From: CAWCDJ01 sp963778675
Lineage (GTDB): Bacteria > Acidobacteriota > Terriglobia > Bryobacterales > Bryobacteraceae
DNA length: 64,000 nucleotides
Direction: 5' to 3'
Assembly (NCBI GenBank): GCA_963778675.1
Contig: CAVZVI010000010.1
Span: 744,001-808,000 of the forward strand
Positions within the stretch are counted from its first letter, which is position 1. Each line of letters opens with the position of its first letter. The notes below the pieces were generated by a model, which was not told the origin of the DNA, did no database searches, and was given only the letters and a program-made list of their open reading frames with translations. Below, one piece after another: positions 37,141-46,114 of the stretch. The position numbers were made by a program, and so were the translations under genes.

Positions 37141-37911
37141 TTAGAATCCGAGGATTTGCATTCCGGCGTCGACAAACAGGATGTTTCCGGTGACGCCGCG
37201 GCCAAGGTCGCTGGCCAGGAATACCGCCGTGTCGGCCACCTCGGCGGGGTCCGTATTGCGCCTCAGGGGAGCGCGCGTCTCGACGACATCGAGAATCGAG
37301 GAAAAGTCTTTGACGGCGCGCGCCGAAGCTGTTTTGACCGGGCCGGCGGAGATCGCGTTAACGCGAATCTTCTGCGCACCCAGTTCGCTCGCCAGGTAGC
37401 GCATGGCGGCCTCGAGCGATGCCTTGGCCACCCCCATGACGTTGTAATTGGTCACCACCCGGGTCGATCCGAGATACGTCAGGGTACTCAAGGACCCGCC
37501 GTTGGTCATAAGCGGCGCCGTTGCCCGCGCCACCGCCACCAGCGAATAGGCGCTCACTTCCTGCGCCATCAGGAAGCCGGATCGTCCGGTCTGGAGAAAC
37601 GGCCGCGACAGATCCTCGCGGTTGGCGAATGCCAGGCTGTGGACTACCGCATCGAGCGGCCGCCCGAGCCCGCGCAGCGATTCGGTGAGGGCCGCCAGTT
37701 CTTCCTCCTTGGTAACATCGCACGGCAGGATAGCCCCTACATCGAGGCCTTTCGAAAGTTCTTCCACCGGCTCTTTCTGCCGCTCGCCCAGGTACGTCAG
37801 GGCCAGGGTCGCGCCCTCCCGGGAAAAGGCCTGCGCAATGGAGTAGGCCAGGCTCCACCTGTTCGCGATCCCCAGTATGAGGGCAAGCTTGCCCTCCATC
37901 AATTTGGACAT
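37141..37911 (-). CDS. fabI: enoyl-[acyl-carrier-protein] reductase (NADH)
   Basis: 256-residue SDR that performs the last reduction of each fatty-acid elongation cycle. FabI-type cofactor motif GKLALILGIANRWSLAYSIA, with the wide Tyr-x6-Lys spacing in NYNVMGVAKASLE, and the substrate loop AISAGPVKTASARAVKDFS. The protein ends GVTGNILFVDAGMQILGF. It stands alone between a secreted oxidoreductase-like gene and the methyltransferase. Confidence 0.95.
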   Translation of the reverse strand: MSKLMEGKLALILGIANRWSLAYSIAQAFSREGATLALTYLGERQKEPVEELSKGLDVGAILPCDVTKEEELAALTESLRGLGRPLDAVVHSLAFANREDLSRPFLQTGRSGFLMAQEVSAYSLVAVARATAPLMTNGGSLSTLTYLGSTRVVTNYNVMGVAKASLEAAMRYLASELGAQKIRVNAISAGPVKTASARAVKDFSSILDVVETRAPLRRNTDPAEVADTAVFLASDLGRGVTGNILFVDAGMQILGF

Positions 37912-37947
37912 GAGTCTACCAGTTTACTATTGCGCGCACGGTCTTCT

Positions 37948-38904
37948 TCACCGCGGCGCTACGGCTCCGCCGCCCTGTTCCTTGCTTTTTTGCGCGGCGT
38001 CGAGAAACGCGAAGATCTCGAGCGTCTCTTCGTTCGATACCGGCGGCTTGCCGGTCTCGAAGAACTTCACGATCTCACGCACCAGCGCCCGGTAATCGAC
38101 CGCCTCGCCGGCCTTCGGATGGCTGACCAGCGTTTCCCGCCCGCGGTTCACGATGGCTCCGTAATCGCTGTACGGCCGCACCGCCCGCACGGCGCCGATC
38201 CGCCCGTCTTTCCACACCCCCACCACCACGTCGGAATCCGAGGCGCTGGTGCGGGTGACCGTCCGGCAGCAGCCCGGCCCCATCAGGGTGAACAGAAGCT
38301 CCACCGGATGGATCGCGTACCAGGCGAGTTCCAGGTAATGGTGCGGCTCGTAAGGTCCGGGTCCCCAGGTGGTTACGCCGGTTGCGTCGGGAACCTTCGC
38401 CGCGGTCGCGATGGCGCCGAACCGCAGGCTGGAGGAGCTGAACCAGGGGACGCCGGCCTCTTTCGCCAGGCGCGCGATCTCGCGCGCGTCTTCGAGCGTG
38501 GAGGCCAGCGGCTTATCGACGAAGAACGGCTTGTGGGCAGCGATCACCATCCGGGCCTGCTCCAGGTGCGGCCGCCCGTCCAGGCTCTCGATCATCACCA
38601 CGTCCACCTTCGACAGCAGCGCGGGGATGTCGGGCACGATCTCGACGCCGTACTGCGCGCGGATCTCCTCGGCAAAGCGGTCCACGCGGCTGGCGCTCTC
38701 CTCGATGTCCTTGCTGCCGCCTTTGAAGGCCGCCACCACGCGCGCGCCGGCAATGTGGTCCGGCGCGGCGGGGTCGCTGTTCAGCATTTTGGTGAAGGCG
38801 GGGACGTGGGAGGTATCGGTCCCGATGATGCCCACCCGGAGATCCGCGGCGCAGGCAGCGGCCGCGCACAGCAGCACCAGTAGAGTCGGTTTCACGTAGG
38901 GCAT
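37948..38904 (-). CDS. secreted Gfo/Idh/MocA-family oxidoreductase-like protein
   Basis: 318 residues from ATG 38904: signal peptide MPYVKPTLLVLLCAAAACAA, then a Rossmann strand DLRVGIIGTDTSHVPAFTKM, IESLDGRPHLEQARMVIAA, and FVDKPLASTLEDAREIARLA, where the conserved EKP-like Lys appears as DKP. Export of a Gfo/Idh protein is unusual in general but common in Acidobacteriota and Planctomycetota. The longer frame from 38949 would run into the divergent recG start. Substrate unknown, presumably a sugar or sugar acid. Confidence 0.82.
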   Translation of the reverse strand: MPYVKPTLLVLLCAAAACAADLRVGIIGTDTSHVPAFTKMLNSDPAAPDHIAGARVVAAFKGGSKDIEESASRVDRFAEEIRAQYGVEIVPDIPALLSKVDVVMIESLDGRPHLEQARMVIAAHKPFFVDKPLASTLEDAREIARLAKEAGVPWFSSSSLRFGAIATAAKVPDATGVTTWGPGPYEPHHYLELAWYAIHPVELLFTLMGPGCCRTVTRTSASDSDVVVGVWKDGRIGAVRAVRPYSDYGAIVNRGRETLVSHPKAGEAVDYRALVREIVKFFETGKPPVSNEETLEIFAFLDAAQKSKEQGGGAVAPR

Positions 38905-38926
38905 TGTACACTGGGTTCGAGACCGC

Positions 38927-41026
38927 ATGGATCTCACAACCCCCCTCACCTACGTCAAAGGAGTCGGCCCCGCCCGTGCGGCCATGCTCGAAGCCAAGGG
39001 GTTGGCGACGGTCGAAGACCTGCTCGGCTACTTCCCGTTTCGCTACGAAGACCGCAGCAACGTGAAGACCATCGCGCAGCTTGCCCCGGGCGAGATGGCC
39101 ACCGTGATCGCGGACGTGCGCTCGGCCAAGGCCTCCGGCTTCAAGCGGCGGGCGCTCGGCCTGTTCGAAGCCCGCTTCTCCGATTCCTCGCGCGCCATTC
39201 TGGTGGGCAAATGGTTTCACGGCGGTTACCTGGCCAACGTGCTGGGCGAGGGCGTCAAACTCGCGCTGTTCGGCAAAGTCGAGTTCGACAGCTACTCCGG
39301 CGAGCTCACCATGCTGCACCCCGAGTTCGAGATTCTCTCCGGCGACGATGAGGACGGCGAAGCCTCGCTCCACACCGGCCGCATCGTGCCGATCTACGAG
39401 GCCGTCTCCAAGCTCACCACGCGCGTGCTGCGCGTCCTGACCCACCGCGTCCTCGCCGAGCTGCCTCCCGAAGAGGACCAGCTCCCCGAGCACATTCGCC
39501 GCCGCCTCAAGTATCCCGACCGCTGGACCGCCATCCGCGAAGCGCACTTTCCTCCGCCCGATTCCGACCTGCGGCTGCTCAACGCCTACCGCTCGCAGGC
39601 GCAGCAGCGCCTGATCTTCGAGGAGTTCTTCTGGCTGGAATGCGGCGTGGCGCTCAAGCGCGGCAAAGCGCGCACCCTGCCGGGCATCGCCTTCGAGATC
39701 AACGACCGCGTCCGCGAGCGCGTGAAGGCCATGCTGCCTTTCAAGCCCACCGAGGCGCAGAAGCGGGTGATCAAGGAGGTCGCGGACGATATGAAGGAGC
39801 CGCGCCCCATGAACCGCCTGCTGCAGGGCGATGTCGGGAGCGGCAAGACGATTGTAGCCGCCGAAGCCGCCGTGATCGCCATCGAAAACGGGTACCAGGT
39901 GGCGGTGCTCGCGCCGACCGAAATCCTGGCGGCGCAGCACGGCTTCTACTTCCGCCAGATCCTGTCGAAGCTCGGCTACGTCACTGTGCTACTCACCGGA
40001 TCGTTCACCAGCCGCGAAAAATCGCAGCTCAAAAAGCTGGTTGCCGGGGGGCTGGCGCACGTCGTGGTGGGCACCCACGCCATCCTCGAGAAGGATGTGG
40101 AGTTCAAGCGGCTCGGCCTCGCGATCGTCGACGAGCAGCACCGCTTCGGCGTGCTGCAGCGCCTCGGCCTGGTGCAGAAGGGCACGCATCCGGACGTGCT
40201 GGTGATGACCGCCACTCCCATTCCGCGCACCCTCGCCATGACGCTCTATGGCGACCTGGACGTCTCCGTGATCGACCAGCTTCCGCCCGGCCGGAAGCCC
40301 ATCCTCACCAGGCACTACACCGCCGACCGGGTCGAGCAGGCCTACAGCTTCATGAAGCGGCAGATCGAGGAGGGCCGCCAGGCCTACGTCGTCTACCCCG
40401 TCATCGAAGAGTCGGAAACCCAGGCCATGAAGGCCGCGCAGAAGATGTACGAGCATCTCTCCCGCGAGGTCTTTCCGGACCTGGCCGTCGGCCTGATGCA
40501 CGGCCGCCTGGGCGGCGACGAGAAAGAGGCCGTGATGCAGCGCTTCAAAGACGGCCACATCCAGATCCTGGTCTCGACCACCGTCATCGAAGTCGGCGTG
40601 GATGTGCCGAACGCCGCCGTGATGGTGATCGAACAGGCCGAGCGTTTCGGCCTGGCCCAGTTGCACCAGTTGCGGGGGCGCGTGGGCCGCGGCGCCGCCC
40701 AAAGCTACTGCATCCTGGTGACCGAAAAGATGAACGATGCGGCGCGGGAGCGCATTCGCACGCTGGTCGAATCCACCGACGGCTTCTATATCTCCGAGAT
40801 GGATCTCAAGCTGCGCGGCCCCGGCGAGTTTTTCGGGACCAAACAGGCCGGGCTGCCCTCCCTGCGCGTGGCCAATATCCTGCGCGACGCCGACATCCTG
40901 GAGGTGGCGCGCCGCGAGGCCGTCGACTTCGTCGTGCGCCCGCCATCGGAAGAGGACCTCCGCCGCGCCGTGGCCTACATTCGCGATCACTGGCAGCGCC
41001 GCTACGGCCTGGTGACGGTGGGCTGA
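38927..41026 (+). CDS. recG: ATP-dependent DNA helicase RecG
   Basis: 699 residues. The N-terminal wedge domain begins LTYVKGVGPARAAMLEAKG. Helicase motifs: Walker A LLQGDVGSGKTIVAAEAA, DEQH box AIVDEQHRFGVLQR, motif III TATPIPRTLAM, motifs V-VI STTVIEVGVDVPNA and QLRGRVGRG; C-terminal TRG-like region GEFFGTKQAGLPSLRVAN. It reverses stalled forks and branch-migrates recombination intermediates. Its stop overlaps the rsmD start. Confidence 0.97.
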   Translation: MDLTTPLTYVKGVGPARAAMLEAKGLATVEDLLGYFPFRYEDRSNVKTIAQLAPGEMATVIADVRSAKASGFKRRALGLFEARFSDSSRAILVGKWFHGGYLANVLGEGVKLALFGKVEFDSYSGELTMLHPEFEILSGDDEDGEASLHTGRIVPIYEAVSKLTTRVLRVLTHRVLAELPPEEDQLPEHIRRRLKYPDRWTAIREAHFPPPDSDLRLLNAYRSQAQQRLIFEEFFWLECGVALKRGKARTLPGIAFEINDRVRERVKAMLPFKPTEAQKRVIKEVADDMKEPRPMNRLLQGDVGSGKTIVAAEAAVIAIENGYQVAVLAPTEILAAQHGFYFRQILSKLGYVTVLLTGSFTSREKSQLKKLVAGGLAHVVVGTHAILEKDVEFKRLGLAIVDEQHRFGVLQRLGLVQKGTHPDVLVMTATPIPRTLAMTLYGDLDVSVIDQLPPGRKPILTRHYTADRVEQAYSFMKRQIEEGRQAYVVYPVIEESETQAMKAAQKMYEHLSREVFPDLAVGLMHGRLGGDEKEAVMQRFKDGHIQILVSTTVIEVGVDVPNAAVMVIEQAERFGLAQLHQLRGRVGRGAAQSYCILVTEKMNDAARERIRTLVESTDGFYISEMDLKLRGPGEFFGTKQAGLPSLRVANILRDADILEVARREAVDFVVRPPSEEDLRRAVAYIRDHWQRRYGLVTVG

Positions 41027-41556
41027 TGCGGGTAATCGGCGGAGAGTTCCGTTCGCGGCGCCTGAAGAGCCTCCCTGGCGCGGCCACGCGCCCCACGCCC
41101 GACCGCCTGCGCGAAACCCTGTTCGACATCCTGCAGGGAAGGGTCGAAGGCGCCACCTTCCTGGACGCCTACGCCGGCACCGGAGCGGTCGGGATCGAAG
41201 CGCTGAGCCGCGGAGCGTTGCACGCGACCTTCCTGGAGCGCAGCCGCCCCGCCATCGAGACCCTGCGCGAGAACCTGGACGCCCTGGGCCTCGAGAGGCG
41301 TTCGACCGTGGTCAAAGGGCCGGTGCTCCTGACGCTTCCGCGCTATCCGGCGGACCTCGTGTTTCTGGACCCCCCGTACGACCTCGAGCGGGAATACGCC
41401 GCCGCGCTCGACCTTCTCGCCCAGGCGCCGCCACGGCTCACCATCGTGCAGCACTCCATCCGCCTGGCGCTCGCGGAGGAGGTAAGCCGCTTGCATCGAA
41501 CCCGATCGGTACGGCAGGGCGACAACATGTTGAGCTTCTACGAATCGGGGGATTGA
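41026..41556 (+). CDS. rsmD: 16S rRNA (guanine(966)-N(2))-methyltransferase
   Basis: 176 residues from ATG 41026, overlapping the recG stop by one base (TGATG). MRVIGGEFRSRRLKSLPGAA, SAM motif FLDAYAGTGAVGIEALSRGA and catalytic FLDPPYD are all present. It methylates G966 in the small-subunit rRNA. A much longer frame upstream is a shadow of recG. Confidence 0.95.
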   Translation: MRVIGGEFRSRRLKSLPGAATRPTPDRLRETLFDILQGRVEGATFLDAYAGTGAVGIEALSRGALHATFLERSRPAIETLRENLDALGLERRSTVVKGPVLLTLPRYPADLVFLDPPYDLEREYAAALDLLAQAPPRLTIVQHSIRLALAEEVSRLHRTRSVRQGDNMLSFYESGD

Positions 41557-41676
41557 CAGTCCGCCAACAAACACTTGCGGATTACCGAGGCCGCTTGCGG
41601 TGCGTACCGCCGTTTCGAGACTTCCGTTACCACTCCTCGCTGGCGGTCGATAGACGAAGTTATCACAACCGACCGT

Positions 41677-41988
41677 TCAGGCCCTTCGCGCTTCGCGGCG
41701 AAGGCCCTCATGCACCAACATCTTGAGAAGGGTTTGGTATCCAATACCCTTCCGCGTTGCCAGTTCCCGCGCTTTTGCCACATCAGGTTCAGGCAAGCGT
41801 AGCGCGATCTGAACGCTGGCGGTCCGGTTCAGTTGCCCGACAAGGCGCGAGCCCTTCGGGGCGATCCCTTTTTTTGCCGGTCCGGCGGCGTTCTGCTTCA
41901 CGAACTCCCGACCTTGACGGCCGGCCCACCAGTCCGCTTCTTCCGCCTCGCTCGTGAACTTTGGAATCTCGATCGATTTCTTTTTCAT
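41677..41988 (-). CDS. brnA: BrnA-like antitoxin
   Basis: 103 residues, MKKKSIEIPKFTSEAEEADW WAG then an RHH-like C-terminal part (SVQIALRLPEPDVAKARELA TRKGIGYQTLLKMLVHEGL). The N-terminal SEAEEADWW signature is typical of CopG/BrnA antitoxins. It starts three bases after the toxin stop; toxin-first order is typical of brnTA. The RHH end probably binds the promoter for autorepression. Confidence 0.82.
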   Translation of the reverse strand: MKKKSIEIPKFTSEAEEADWWAGRQGREFVKQNAAGPAKKGIAPKGSRLVGQLNRTASVQIALRLPEPDVAKARELATRKGIGYQTLLKMLVHEGLRREARRA

Positions 41989-41991
41989 GGC

Positions 41992-42294
41992 TTATTCCCC
42001 TCGCAACCGCCTGGCAAGGTAATCCCTCTTTTGCCCGGCATCCAGGTCGTACGCGGTCACGACCCGGATCTTTTCGCCCCGTTCGACCAGCACCACCGCC
42101 AACAGTCGACCCGCATCTGTCTCGCCGTAATAGACGTAACGCATTTCGCCCTCAACTTCTTGCTCATAGATCGGGATCGGTTCGTTCGATAGCGTTCTTT
42201 CCACTTCTTCGGCTTTGATCCGATGCGCCCTGATCTTGCGCAGATTGTTCTTGTCCCAGTCGAACACCGCGCTCCCATTGTATATGCAATGCAT
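41992..42294 (-). CDS. brnT: BrnT-family ribonuclease toxin
   Basis: 100 residues from ATG 42294: IYNGSAVFDWDKNNLRKIRA, HRIKAEEVERTL, YVYYGETDAGRLLAVVLVER, the DUF497/BrnT fold of RelE-like RNases. The longer frame from 42414 has unrelated N-terminal residues. The gene is divergent from dnaK, with about 210 bases between the starts. RNase activity is inferred from the family. Confidence 0.83.
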   Translation of the reverse strand: MHCIYNGSAVFDWDKNNLRKIRAHRIKAEEVERTLSNEPIPIYEQEVEGEMRYVYYGETDAGRLLAVVLVERGEKIRVVTAYDLDAGQKRDYLARRLRGE

Positions 42295-42400
42295 GACAAG
42301 TGGACGGTTGGAGTTGAGAAAACGGACTCCCCACCGTAGAATGGCCGCACCGGCCCCCGGTGGGCGGGGGTCAATGGCAGCTCTGAAGTCCGAATGAAAA

Positions 42401-42430
42401 CTTGACAACATCACACTAAGGTTACATAAT
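42401..42430 (+). promoter_or_regulatory. dnaK promoter with overlapping HAIR-like HspR site
   Basis: TTGACA at 42402-42407 and CATAAT at 42425-42430 are separated by exactly 17 bases. Over the -35, CTTGACA-N7-ACTAAGG (42401-42421) matches the HspR inverted repeat CTTGAGT-N7-ACTCAAG at 10 of 14 positions with the exact spacer. hspR is the third gene of this operon. A small hairpin (GCCGCC at 42447, GGCGGC at 42457) lies in the leader. Confidence 0.7.
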
Positions 42431-42505
42431 GGAGATGTACTAAATGGCCGCCCTCAGGCGGCAATGCCATTCTATACGAACTCTCGAGGGAGGCTTTTCA
42501 ACAAC

Positions 42506-44440
42506 ATGGGAAAGATTATTGGTATCGACCTGGGTACCACCAACTCGGTCGTCGCCGTCATGGAGGCGGGCCAGCCCACGGTCATCGCAAACCAGGAAGG
42601 TACGCGGACCACTCCGTCCGTCGTTGCATTCACCAAGACCGGCGAACGGCTGGTAGGCCAGGTGGCCAAGCGCCAGGCCATCACCAATCCGGAAAACACC
42701 GTGTTTTCCATCAAGCGGTTCATGGGGCGCCGGTACGACGAGGTCACCGAAGAAATGAAGATGGTGCCCTATAAGGTGGCCCGCGGCGAAAACGGGGACG
42801 CCCGTGTCGAAATCATGGGCAAGAAGTATTCGCCGCCCGAGATTTCGGCCATGATCCTCACCAAGCTGAAGGAAGCAGCCGAGTCCTACCTGGGCGAAAA
42901 GGTCACACAGGCCGTGATTACCGTCCCGGCATATTTCAACGACGCCCAGCGGCAGGCCACCAAAGACGCCGGCAAGATCGCCGGCCTCGAGGTGATGCGC
43001 ATCATCAACGAACCGACCGCGGCCGCCCTGGCTTACGGACTCGACAAAAAGACGAATGAGACCATCGCAGTCTACGACTTCGGCGGCGGCACGTTCGACA
43101 TCTCCATCCTCGAAGTGGGTGATGGCGTCGTTGAAGTGAAATCCACCAATGGCGACACCCACCTGGGCGGCGACAACATCGACCAGCGCATTATCGAGTG
43201 GATCGTCGCTGAGTTCAAGAAAGAGAACGGCATCGATCTCTCCCGCGACCAGATGGCCCTGCAGCGCCTGAAAGAGGCCGCCGAAAAGGCCAAGATGGAG
43301 CTCTCGACGCTGCTCGAAACCGAGATCAACCTGCCGTTCATCACCGCCGATGCCAGCGGTCCCAAGCACTTGCAGATGAAGTTGACCCGCGCGCGCTTCG
43401 AGCAGATGGTGGACGATCTTCTGCAGCGCTCCGTCGGACCCTGCAAGCAGGCGTTGCAGGATGCCGGCCTGACCCCGGCGCAGATTCACGAAGTCGTGCT
43501 GGTGGGCGGCCAGACCCGTATGCCCAAAATCCAGGCCCTCGTCCGCGACCTGTTCAACCGGGAACCGCACAAAGGCGTGAACCCGGACGAAGTGGTGGCG
43601 GTGGGAGCGGCCGTACAGGGCGGCGTCCTGGGCGGCGAAGTCAAGGACGTTCTGCTGCTCGACGTTACCCCGCTTTCGCTCGGAATCGAGACGATGGGCG
43701 GCGTGTTCACCAAGCTGATCGAGCGCAACACGACCATTCCGACCCGCAAGACCGACGTCTTTTCCACGGCTTCCGACAACCAGCCGTCGGTCGAGATCAA
43801 GGTCTACCAGGGCGAGCGCGCCATGGCCAGGGATAACCGTCTGCTGGGCGTGTTCCAACTCGGCAATATTCCACCGGCCCCGCGCGGCGTTCCGCAGATC
43901 GAAGTGACGTTCGATATCGACGCCAACGGCATCCTCAACGTCACCGCCAAGGACCGCGCCACCAACAACGAGCAGAAGATCACCATCACCTCCTCCTCCG
44001 GCCTGTCGAAGGACGAGGTGGAAAAGATGGCTCGCGACGCGGAATCGCACGCCGCCGAAGACCGGAAGCAGCACGACACCATCGAAGCTCGCAACCGCGC
44101 CGATGCCATGGTCTACAACGTCGAGAAGACGCTCAAGGAGCATCGCGCCAAGGTGAGCGAAGACCAGGCCAAGGAAATCGAGGCCGCCATCGAGGAGACC
44201 AAGAAGGCCATGGCCGAGAACGATCCGGACCGCATCAATTCCGCGGTGGACCGTCTGACCGCGTCCAGCCACAAACTGGCCGAGGCGATGTACAAAGCTT
44301 CGTCCCAGCCCGGCGGTCCGCCGCCGTCCGGCGGGCCCTCCGGAGACGGAGGCCCGGGCGCCGGCGACGAGGGCGGCAAAGGCAAAGGCAAGGACGATGT
44401 CGTTGACGCCGAATTTGTAGACGTGGACGACAAGAAATAA
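42506..44440 (+). CDS. dnaK: molecular chaperone DnaK (Hsp70)
   Basis: 644 residues from ATG 42506 (MGKIIGIDLGTTNSVVAVME), preceded by GGGAGG. Nucleotide-binding motifs IAVYDFGGGTFDISILE and EVVLVGGQTRMPKIQ; linker VKDVLLLDVTPLSLGIETMG; substrate domain TKLIERNTTIPTRKTDVF; C-terminal lid ending in a Gly/Pro/Lys-rich tail and DVVDAEFVDVDDKK. Core stress chaperone. grpE is not in this cluster; dnaJ and hspR follow, the HspR-controlled arrangement known from actinobacteria. Control by the promoter site described separately. Confidence 0.97.
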   Translation: MGKIIGIDLGTTNSVVAVMEAGQPTVIANQEGTRTTPSVVAFTKTGERLVGQVAKRQAITNPENTVFSIKRFMGRRYDEVTEEMKMVPYKVARGENGDARVEIMGKKYSPPEISAMILTKLKEAAESYLGEKVTQAVITVPAYFNDAQRQATKDAGKIAGLEVMRIINEPTAAALAYGLDKKTNETIAVYDFGGGTFDISILEVGDGVVEVKSTNGDTHLGGDNIDQRIIEWIVAEFKKENGIDLSRDQMALQRLKEAAEKAKMELSTLLETEINLPFITADASGPKHLQMKLTRARFEQMVDDLLQRSVGPCKQALQDAGLTPAQIHEVVLVGGQTRMPKIQALVRDLFNREPHKGVNPDEVVAVGAAVQGGVLGGEVKDVLLLDVTPLSLGIETMGGVFTKLIERNTTIPTRKTDVFSTASDNQPSVEIKVYQGERAMARDNRLLGVFQLGNIPPAPRGVPQIEVTFDIDANGILNVTAKDRATNNEQKITITSSSGLSKDEVEKMARDAESHAAEDRKQHDTIEARNRADAMVYNVEKTLKEHRAKVSEDQAKEIEAAIEETKKAMAENDPDRINSAVDRLTASSHKLAEAMYKASSQPGGPPPSGGPSGDGGPGAGDEGGKGKGKDDVVDAEFVDVDDKK

Positions 44441-44449
44441 CCGCAGGGC

Positions 44450-44472
44450 GGGCCGGGCGGGTTGCCCGGCCC
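44450..44472 (+). other. strong hairpin between dnaK and dnaJ
   Basis: GGGCCGGGC, 5-base loop, GCCCGGCCC: a perfect 9-bp GC-only stem 10 bases after the dnaK stop and 15 bases before dnaJ. No U-tract follows. It could act as a 3'-end stabiliser or partial terminator that keeps dnaK mRNA in excess over dnaJ. Confidence 0.5.
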
Positions 44473-44487
44473 TTACAGTTTCGACTT

Positions 44488-45685
44488 ATGTCAGCCCCCA
44501 AGCACGATTACTATGACACCCTCGGGGTCCAACGCCAGGCTTCCGTGGACGACATCCGCAAAGCCTACCGGAAACTGGCGCGCAAGTACCACCCCGACCT
44601 GAATCCGGGGGACAAGTCTGCCGAAGAGCGCTTCAAGAACGTCCAGGAGGCGTACGACGTCCTCAGCGACCCGAAGAAGCGCCAGATGTACGACCAGGTG
44701 GGCTTCTATTCGGAAAGCGGCTTTGCCGGGGCGCCAGGAGGGGGATCGGGGCGAGGCGCCAATCCCAACATGGACTTCAGCGGCTTCGATTTCTCCGATT
44801 TCTTTGCGGGAGCGGGCGGGGCCGGGGGCGGGGCTCGCGGCGAACGCCACACCGGGGAGGCGCCGGGAGGGGCGGGCGGGTTCCGCGACATCTTCTCTCA
44901 GTTTTTCGGAGGCCGTGCGTGGAGCCCCCCAGGCCGAGGCGGAAAAAGGCAGCGACCTCGAATACGTGATGGATATCGATTTCTGGCAGGCGATCAAGGG
45001 GACGCAGGCCCGCCTGAACATCAGCCGCTACGAGGTTTGCGGCACCTGCCACGGAACCGGATCCACGGGAACCGGCGAAGTAGTCTGCCCCCAGTGCAAG
45101 GGCACGGGCAATGTCACCCAGATGGCCGGCGCCATGCGGTTTAACCTTACCTGCCCGCGCTGCGGCGGTACCGGCAAGCTGCGCAACGCCTGCCCCACTT
45201 GCGGAGGCGATGGCCGCGTCACAAAGACGGAAACCGTGGAGGTTCGCATTCCGCCCGGAGCACGCAACGGCTCACGGCTGCGGGTTCCGGGGAAGGGAAA
45301 TGCCGGGACCATGGGCGCCCCTCCGGGCGATCTCTATATCACTACCCGCGTGGAGGAACACCCGTTCTTCCATAGGGAGGGCGACGACATCGAAATCAAA
45401 GTCCCGGTGTCTGTGTGGGAAGCGGCGCTCGGCTCCAAAGTCGAGGTGCCGACCATCGACGGCCGCACGCTGCTCAAAATTCCGCAGCGCACCCGCAACG
45501 GCCAGCGCTTCCGGATGCGGGAAAAGGGAGTCCTGAACGCGCGCACCGGCCAGCGCGGAGATCAGATCGTGGAGGTCGCCATCGAGGCGCCCGACCCGCG
45601 TGACGAGCGCACCCGGGAGCTGTTGAAAGAACTCGGTAAGCTACATCCGGAGGATCCACGGGCCGAGATGTGGTCTAAGATGTGA
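44488..45685 (+). CDS. dnaJ: chaperone DnaJ (frameshift near 44920)
   Basis: J domain DYYDTLGVQRQASVDDIRKA with the HPD tripeptide in KYHPDLNPGD, Gly/Phe-rich linker, then FRDIFSQFFGG. After that the conserved sequence continues in the next frame (GAPQAEAEKGSDLEYVMDID), implying one extra base around 44920, within CGTGCGTGG. The second frame carries the four zinc motifs CGTCHGTG, CPQCKGTG, CPRCGGTG and CPTCGGDG and the substrate-binding C-terminal domain to 45685. Joined length about 398 residues, normal for DnaJ. It stimulates DnaK ATPase. A core gene broken at one point suggests a sequence error. Confidence 0.9.
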
Positions 45686-45689
45686 CGAC

Positions 45690-46085
45690 ATGGCAAAGTC
45701 CAAATCCAGAGCGGCCTACATGATTTCTGCCGTGGCGGAGCAATACGGAATCCATCCGCAGACGCTGAGGCTGTATGAGCGGGAGGGTCTGCTCAAGCCT
45801 TCCCGCAGCGAGGGCAACACCCGTCTATATACCGACGGGGATATCGAACGGTTGGAAGTGATCCTCCATCTCACGCGCGACCTCGGGGTGAACCTCGCGG
45901 GCGTTGAGATCATCCTCAACATGCGCGAGAAGATGGGGGAAATGCAGGCGCAGATTCAGGAGTTCATCGCCACTCTGAACCGCGAACTGGCCGACCGTAC
46001 GGCCCCGCAGCGCAGTTCCGGCAGCAGCACCTGTCTGATTCCGGTCATCGACGCCAAGCCCCCGGCCTCCCGGCGGCCCCGGTAA
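45690..46085 (+). CDS. hspR: heat-shock repressor HspR (MerR family)
   Basis: 131 residues: AAYMISAVAEQYGIHPQTLR LYEREGLLKPSRSEGNTRLY is the MerR-type HTH with wing, and DLGVNLAGVEIILNMREKMG is the helix specific to HspR. It starts four bases after dnaJ. HspR represses its own dnaK operon by binding HAIR sites, usually with DnaK as co-repressor, so the operon closes a feedback loop. A matching site lies in the dnaK promoter. Confidence 0.92.
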   Translation: MAKSKSRAAYMISAVAEQYGIHPQTLRLYEREGLLKPSRSEGNTRLYTDGDIERLEVILHLTRDLGVNLAGVEIILNMREKMGEMQAQIQEFIATLNRELADRTAPQRSSGSSTCLIPVIDAKPPASRRPR

Positions 46086-46114
46086 CCCGATATGGCGATA
46101 CAATAGCAACAACG

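Noticed and set aside
39640..41025. Long open frame in front of rsmD
   Set aside because: It is an out-of-frame reading of recG; only the part from ATG 41026 is RsmD.
42440..44272. 610-codon minus-strand frame opposite dnaK
   Set aside because: A well-known artefact antisense to dnaK; the sense frame is unmistakably DnaK.
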